Assembly: GCA_964626385.1 (NCBI GenBank) | Contig: CAZVEO010000075.1 | Location: forward strand, 1 to 11,017 | Direction of reading: 5' to 3' | DNA: 11,017 nucleotides | Source: Scybalousia_A sp964626385 | Lineage (GTDB): Bacteria > Bacteroidota > Bacteroidia > Bacteroidales > P3 | Shown: piece after piece, positions 7,054-11,017 of the stretch | Layout: the number at the start of each line of letters is the position of its first letter | Numbering within the stretch: the stretch's first letter is position 1 | Translations under genes and position numbers: made by a program | The notes under the pieces: generated by a model | Databases searched by the model: none | Told to the model about the DNA's origin: nothing | Seen by the model: the letters and a program-made list of their open reading frames with translations, nothing else

Positions 7054-8832
7054 CTATTCGTCCACTTCTTCTATCACTGCCGATTTATCAAAATAATGAG
7101 TATGAAGAAGTTTATGTGATTTTTCTCCACAAGGCTCACCCAAAAACTCTTTATAAAGTTGTTGTACGTATGGGTTTTCGTGCGATTTTCTCAGTGGTTT
7201 GTTCTTATCTTCTTCGTAGATAGCTTTTAAACGTTTTTCTACCTTAGAAAAATCTCCGTGATGATAAGGCTGACCTGCTCCACCAACGCAACCTCCAGGA
7301 CAAGCCATAATTTCTATGGCATGAAACATTGTTTCACCCTTTCTTATTTTGTCCAAAAGTTTTCTTGCGTTACCCAAACCATGTGCTATGCCTATGTGTA
7401 TAGGAGTACCGTTAAAATCTACTGTGGCTTCTCTTACTCCTTCTAAACCTCTTATATCTTGGAAATCTACTTTGCCAAGTTCTTTTTTTGTAAAAAGTTC
7501 GTAGGTTGTACGAGTGGCTGCTTCTATTACTCCACCTGTCGCTCCAAAAATAACTCCGGCTCCTGTACTTTCTCCCAAAGGTCTGTCAAATTCCTCTTCT
7601 TTTAGGTCGGCAAATTTGATACTTAGCAATTTTATCATATCTGCCAATTCTCTTGTGGTCAAAGAATAATCTACATCAGGGTTGCCTTCTATTTTAAATT
7701 CATCTCGTTGACACTCATATTTTTTAGCAACGCAAGGCATAATGGAAACGACAACTAAGTCTTCTCTTTTTATACCCATTTTCTCAGCCCAATAAGTTTT
7801 TGCTATGGCGCCAAACATTTGCATAGGAGATTTTGCTGTAGAAGGTACATCAAGCATATCTGGGTAATATCTTTCAAAGAAATTGACCCAACCCGGACAA
7901 CAAGAAGTCATTATAGGAAGTTTTACATCCTTATCCCCGTTCATATATTTGTTTATACGTTGGAGCATTTCCGTACCCTCTTCCATAATAGTAAGGTCGG
8001 CGGCGAAATCTGTATCAAACACATAGTCAAAGCCAAGCATTTTTAAAGCGGCAACCATTTTACCTGTTACTCGGCTACCCGGTTCCATACCAAACTCTTC
8101 TCCCAAAGCAACTCTAACAGCAGGAGCAGTTTGTACAATTACAGTTTTCTTACTATCGGAAATAGCCTGCATTACTTGTCTAGTGTTATCTACTTCACTC
8201 AAGGCTCCAACAGGACAGGCTTGAACGCATTGTCCACACATTACGCAAGTACTATCGGCAAGTTTTTGTTCAAAAGCAGTGCCTACCACAGCATTAAAGC
8301 CCCTGTTTATACCAGATAAGGCACCCACGGTTTGCAAAGAATTGCATACAGTTTCGCAACGGCGACACATAACGCATTTATTCATATCTCTTATTATGGC
8401 AGGAGAAACATCTATTTTATAAACCGATTGCTCTCCTTTATAGGTAACCTCTCTAAGTCCAAGGTCAACGGCAAGTTTCTGTAATTCGCATTTGCCTCCT
8501 TGTGGACAAACAAGACAATCTGCCGGATGGTCACTAAGCAATAAGTCTACAACGGTTCTTCTTGCCATAATCACTCTTAGAGTATGAGTTTTAACTTTCA
8601 TACCCTCCGAAACATTGGTAGCACAAGCAGCAGCAAGGTTTCCTTTTCCTTCTATTTCTACCATACACACTCTACAAGAACCAGGTCTGTTTTCTATACC
8701 TTGTCCTTTCAATTCATAGTGACAAAGAGTGGGTATATCAATACCTATGCTTTTAGCCGCTTTCAAAATAGTTGTTCCCTTAGGCACTTGTAGTTTTACA
8801 TCGTCTATAGTTAAATTTACCATATTTTCCAT
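7054..8832 (-). CDS. hydA: [FeFe]-hydrogenase catalytic subunit (group A, HydA)
   Basis: Catalyses reversible H2 formation from protons and electrons at the H-cluster. In 592 residues the modules run in order. First an N-terminal [2Fe-2S] domain (Cys37, Cys53, Cys56, Cys70), then a His-ligated [4Fe-4S] site (His102, Cys106, Cys109, Cys115). Two further [4Fe-4S] clusters use Cys153/156/159/163 and Cys196/199/202/206. The H-domain carries P1 TSCCPGW (309-315; Cys311 is the proton-relay position, Cys312 a cluster ligand), P2 MPCVAKKYE (Cys367) and P3 ACPGGCVGG (Cys511, Cys515). The C-terminal small-subunit segment spans about 540-580 (RKSHENPYVQQLYKEFLG). There is no extra C-terminal [2Fe-2S] domain like that of the longer Thermotoga HydA. 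The start at 8832 is set by a strong Shine-Dalgarno site. The hydEFG maturases it needs are outside the window. Confidence 0.97.
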   Translation of the reverse strand: MENMVNLTIDDVKLQVPKGTTILKAAKSIGIDIPTLCHYELKGQGIENRPGSCRVCMVEIEGKGNLAAACATNVSEGMKVKTHTLRVIMARRTVVDLLLSDHPADCLVCPQGGKCELQKLAVDLGLREVTYKGEQSVYKIDVSPAIIRDMNKCVMCRRCETVCNSLQTVGALSGINRGFNAVVGTAFEQKLADSTCVMCGQCVQACPVGALSEVDNTRQVMQAISDSKKTVIVQTAPAVRVALGEEFGMEPGSRVTGKMVAALKMLGFDYVFDTDFAADLTIMEEGTEMLQRINKYMNGDKDVKLPIMTSCCPGWVNFFERYYPDMLDVPSTAKSPMQMFGAIAKTYWAEKMGIKREDLVVVSIMPCVAKKYECQRDEFKIEGNPDVDYSLTTRELADMIKLLSIKFADLKEEEFDRPLGESTGAGVIFGATGGVIEAATRTTYELFTKKELGKVDFQDIRGLEGVREATVDFNGTPIHIGIAHGLGNARKLLDKIRKGETMFHAIEIMACPGGCVGGAGQPYHHGDFSKVEKRLKAIYEEDKNKPLRKSHENPYVQQLYKEFLGEPCGEKSHKLLHTHYFDKSAVIEEVDE

Positions 8833-8841
8833 TTACTCTTT

Positions 8842-8847
8842 CCTCCT
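8842..8847 (-). promoter_or_regulatory. Strong Shine-Dalgarno site of hydA
   Basis: The minus strand reads AGGAGG nine bases before the ATG at 8832. It decides between that ATG and a second in-frame ATG three codons later (8823). It stands out because the other genes here have poor Shine-Dalgarno sites, which suggests high translation of the catalytic subunit within the operon. Confidence 0.8.
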
Positions 8848-8858
8848 CTTAAAATGAT

Positions 8859-10760
8859 TTACAAAACTCTAATAGCATTAAATTTACATTTGGTTACACA
8901 AGTACCGCATTTGATACACATTTGTTGGTCTATTACATGAGGAGTTTTTCTTTCTCCACTTATAGCATCAACAGGACAATTTCTTGCACAATTGGTGCAA
9001 CCTATACAAACGCTTGGATTTATTTCATAATGTATCAAATCTTTGCAAACCCCTGCACGACATTTTTTATCTACAACATGTTCTACGTACTCATCCCAAA
9101 AGTTGTCCAAAGTGGAAAGTATAGGGTTTGGAGAAGATTGTCCAAGTCCGCAAAGAGCCGTTTCCTTAATAACTGTTGATAAGTTACGCAAGTGTTCCAA
9201 ATCCTCCATTGTACCTTTTCCTTTGGTTATTTTGTCAAGCATTTCGTACAATCTTTTGTTGCCTACACGACAAGGAGTACATTTTCCACAAGATTCCTCC
9301 ACAGTAAAGTCCAAATAGAATTTTGCTACCGAAACCATACAAGAGCTTTCGTCCATAATAACCATACCTCCCGAGCCCATCATACTGCCAGCATCGGAAA
9401 GAGTTTTGTAATCTATAGGAATATCAAGATGTTTCTCTGTAAGACATCCTCCCGAAGGTCCTCCAGTTTGTACAGCCTTAAATTTTTTGTCATCTTTTAT
9501 TCCTTCACCTATTTCGTAAATAATTTCTCTAAGAGTCGTCCCCATAGGTACTTCTATAAGTCCCACATTCTTGATTTGTCCGGCAAGAGCAAAAACCTTT
9601 GTGCCTTTAGAATTTGCCGTACCTATGGAAGAGAACCAATCGGCACCTTTGAGTATAATAATAGGTACGTTGGCATAGGTTTCTACGTTGTTTACATTAG
9701 TAGGCATACCAAGATAACCTTTTTCACTTGTACGTGGAGGTTTAAAGGTTGGCTCACCTCTTTTGCCTTCCATAGAGTGAATAAGAGCTGTTGCTTCACC
9801 ACAAACAAAAGCACCTGCACCATAACGTATTTCTATATCAAAATTAAATCCTGTTCCCAAGATATTCTCTCCTAAAAAGCCATAAACTCTCGCTTGTTTG
9901 ATAGCAACCTGTAATCTATGCACAGCCAAAGGGTACTCTGCTCGTATGTAAATCAATCCCTTCGTTGCTCCTATGGAATAAGCACCTATTGTCATGGCTT
10001 CCAAAACAGAATGAGGGTCGCCCTCCAATATACTTCTGTCCATAAAGGCACCCGGGTCTCCCTCATCAGCATTACAAACAATATATTTCTGTTCTGCTTT
10101 GCTCCTTGCCGTTGCTGCCCATTTTTTTCCTGTTGGAAAACCAGCGCCTCCTCTTCCGCTAAGTCCGGAGTTGGTCACTATTTCTATAACTTTTTCGGGA
10201 GTGTATTCGGTAATACATCTTGCTAAGGCTTGATACCCCTCCATAGCAATGTATTCTTCTATGTTTTCAGGGTCAATAAGACCACAATTCCTCAAAGCAA
10301 TTCTCATCTGCTTCTTGTAAAAGGCCATATCCTTAGAGTTGTCAATATGTTCCTTCTTCTCTGGGTCTAAATAAAGCAAACGAGTTACTTTTTTGTTATT
10401 TAAAATATGAGATTCAATTATTTCTTTTGCATCATCTGGTGCTACTTCTGTGTAAAAAGTATTATCAGGCATAACTTTGACAATAGGACCTTTTTCACAA
10501 AAACCAAAACACCCTGTATGTATAACTTTTACATTGTTGTCTAATCCATTCTCTTTAATATAGTGTTCGAGATTGGAGGCTATGTCTTTACTTTTAGAGG
10601 CTGTACAGCCCGTACCCCCGCAGACAAGAATATGTCTGTTTGTATTAGCGGGTTGTGAAGAAACAACCTCTGCTGTGCTGTCTTGCAGACGAGACTCCAT
10701 CCTTTTGCGAGCCTCACTATACAATGCCTGCAAATCAGCCATAGTTCTGATATTCGCCAT
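8859..10760 (-). CDS. hydB: NuoF-like NAD(H)/FMN flavoprotein subunit of bifurcating [FeFe]-hydrogenase
   Basis: The NAD(H)-linked diaphorase subunit that carries FMN and is the probable bifurcation site in HydABC enzymes. The 633 residues show the full HydB layout. An N-terminal thioredoxin-like [2Fe-2S] domain has Cys47, Cys52, Cys84 and Cys88. The NuoF core has the glycine-rich GRGGAGFPTGKKW (202-214) for FMN/NAD and CNADEGDPGAFMDRS (229-243), followed by an SLBB-like region. A [4Fe-4S] site uses Cys491, Cys494, Cys497 and Cys537. A C-terminal bacterial ferredoxin pair uses Cys585/588/591/595 and Cys615/618/621/625. Cys567 and Cys572 just before the ferredoxin part sit where a zinc site is known in related HydB. 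First gene of the operon; hydA follows after 26 bp. The ATG at 10760 has no good Shine-Dalgarno site; Met7 is an alternative start. Confidence 0.95.
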   Translation of the reverse strand: MANIRTMADLQALYSEARKRMESRLQDSTAEVVSSQPANTNRHILVCGGTGCTASKSKDIASNLEHYIKENGLDNNVKVIHTGCFGFCEKGPIVKVMPDNTFYTEVAPDDAKEIIESHILNNKKVTRLLYLDPEKKEHIDNSKDMAFYKKQMRIALRNCGLIDPENIEEYIAMEGYQALARCITEYTPEKVIEIVTNSGLSGRGGAGFPTGKKWAATARSKAEQKYIVCNADEGDPGAFMDRSILEGDPHSVLEAMTIGAYSIGATKGLIYIRAEYPLAVHRLQVAIKQARVYGFLGENILGTGFNFDIEIRYGAGAFVCGEATALIHSMEGKRGEPTFKPPRTSEKGYLGMPTNVNNVETYANVPIIILKGADWFSSIGTANSKGTKVFALAGQIKNVGLIEVPMGTTLREIIYEIGEGIKDDKKFKAVQTGGPSGGCLTEKHLDIPIDYKTLSDAGSMMGSGGMVIMDESSCMVSVAKFYLDFTVEESCGKCTPCRVGNKRLYEMLDKITKGKGTMEDLEHLRNLSTVIKETALCGLGQSSPNPILSTLDNFWDEYVEHVVDKKCRAGVCKDLIHYEINPSVCIGCTNCARNCPVDAISGERKTPHVIDQQMCIKCGTCVTKCKFNAIRVL

Positions 10761-10806
10761 ATATTTTTAAAAATACTTATTATATTATTCCTTAAATTCT
10801 ACAGTG

Positions 10807-10836
10807 CAAAGATACGAATATTTATAAAAATACAAA
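10807..10836 (-). promoter_or_regulatory. Bacteroidota-type promoter of the hydBAC operon
   Basis: The minus strand has a -33 TTTG (10833-10836), an 18-bp spacer, and a perfect -7 box TATCTTTG (10807-10814). Transcription would begin near 10800-10802, leaving a leader of about 40 bases before hydB. This is the best promoter match in the window, to the TTTG/TAnnTTTG consensus of the Bacteroidota primary sigma factor. Confidence 0.8.
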
Positions 10837-10838
10837 GT

Positions 10839-10866
10839 AATAAATACTCAAATTTGAGTATTTATT
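10839..10866. promoter_or_regulatory. Perfect 28-bp palindrome, candidate operator of hydBAC
   Basis: The half-site AATAAATACTCAAA is followed at once by its exact reverse complement, with no central spacer. It ends 2 bp before the -33 element, so its centre lies roughly 50 bp upstream of the expected transcription start. That is a typical place for an activator dimer. The core TACTCAAATTTGAGTA does not match the Rex site (TTGTGAA-N4-TTCACAA) known at some clostridial hydrogenase operons. The binding protein is unknown. Confidence 0.6.
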
Positions 10867-10929
10867 TGAAATTTTGATAACTTGAAGTAGGTAGAAATAG
10901 ATTCTATATTGGCATAAATTATAGACTCA

Positions 10930-11007
10930 GGCTACACCCATAGGACACCCGCAGGGTGTTTTACAGGCACACCCTGCACCCACAGGGTGTTTTATAAGGG
11001 CATAGCC
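10930..11007. repeat. GC-rich nested palindromic repeat at the window edge
   Basis: In very AT-rich DNA this 78-bp stretch is about half G+C. It holds two near-identical 18-bp direct copies of CACCC(G/A)CAGGGTGTTTTA (10946-10963 and 10977-10994, one mismatch, 31-bp period). The central arm ACACCCTG can pair with either side: 10969-10977 with 10951-10959 (9/9), or 10969-10976 with 10983-10990 (8/8). Outer arms GGCTACACCC (10930-10939) and GGGCATAGCC (10998-11007) match at 8 of 10 positions. It may continue past the window or belong to a dispersed repeat family. No coding potential was recognised in it. The gap 10867-10929 shows nothing clear. Confidence 0.6.
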
Positions 11008-11017
11008 GTTATTTATA

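Noticed and set aside
9192..9875. 227-codon open frame on the plus strand
   Set aside because: It is wholly antisense to hydB, whose cluster motifs cover the region, and the translated product looks like an antisense shadow with no recognisable domain.
10839..10866. Rex-binding site upstream of the hydrogenase operon
   Set aside because: The palindrome lacks the TTGTGAA/TTCACAA half-sites and the spacer of Rex operators.
10946..10994. Start of a CRISPR array
   Set aside because: Only two 18-bp copies with a short 13-bp interval that is itself part of the palindrome; no spacer-like unique sequence and no cas gene.

Overview
The window is AT-rich and every recognisable gene lies on the minus strand, so transcription runs from high to low coordinates. 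It looks like an anaerobic Bacteroidota (Bacteroidales-like) genome. The reasons are a GlmM of the type common in that phylum, a promoter before the hydrogenase genes with the Bacteroidota -7 box TAnnTTTG, generally weak Shine-Dalgarno sites, and a fermentative [FeFe]-hydrogenase. Two loci are visibly decaying, which fits a host-associated or reducing genome; that last point is inference.

Right part (10760 to 6539): a complete three-gene operon for a NAD-linked, probably electron-bifurcating [FeFe]-hydrogenase. The order is hydB (NuoF-like flavoprotein), hydA (catalytic H-cluster subunit), hydC (NuoE-like [2Fe-2S] subunit). It has a well-formed promoter at 10807-10836, a perfect 28-bp palindrome touching the upstream side of that promoter (10839-10866), and an intrinsic terminator 30 bp after hydC. 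The complex would couple NADH and reduced ferredoxin oxidation to H2 evolution, or the reverse. Upstream, at the window edge, is a relatively GC-rich nested palindromic repeat (10930-11007).

Middle part (6475 to 5372): the wreck of a secreted subtilisin-like (S8) protease. It has three in-frame stops and no catalytic Ser. A palindrome-rich segment (6175-6336) appears to split its signal peptide.

Left part (5243 to 21): a class III PLP aminotransferase with its own candidate promoter, then a cluster of glmM (cell-wall precursor synthesis), an MNT nucleotidyltransferase antitoxin, a frameshifted and truncated HEPN toxin remnant, and metG (methionyl-tRNA synthetase with a C-terminal tRNA-binding domain). 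The toxin-antitoxin relic sits between two essential genes on the same strand.

No tRNA, rRNA, CRISPR array or transposase gene was seen. The least explained features are the operator-like palindrome of the hydrogenase operon, the two unrelated palindromic elements, and the half-eroded MNT/HEPN module.
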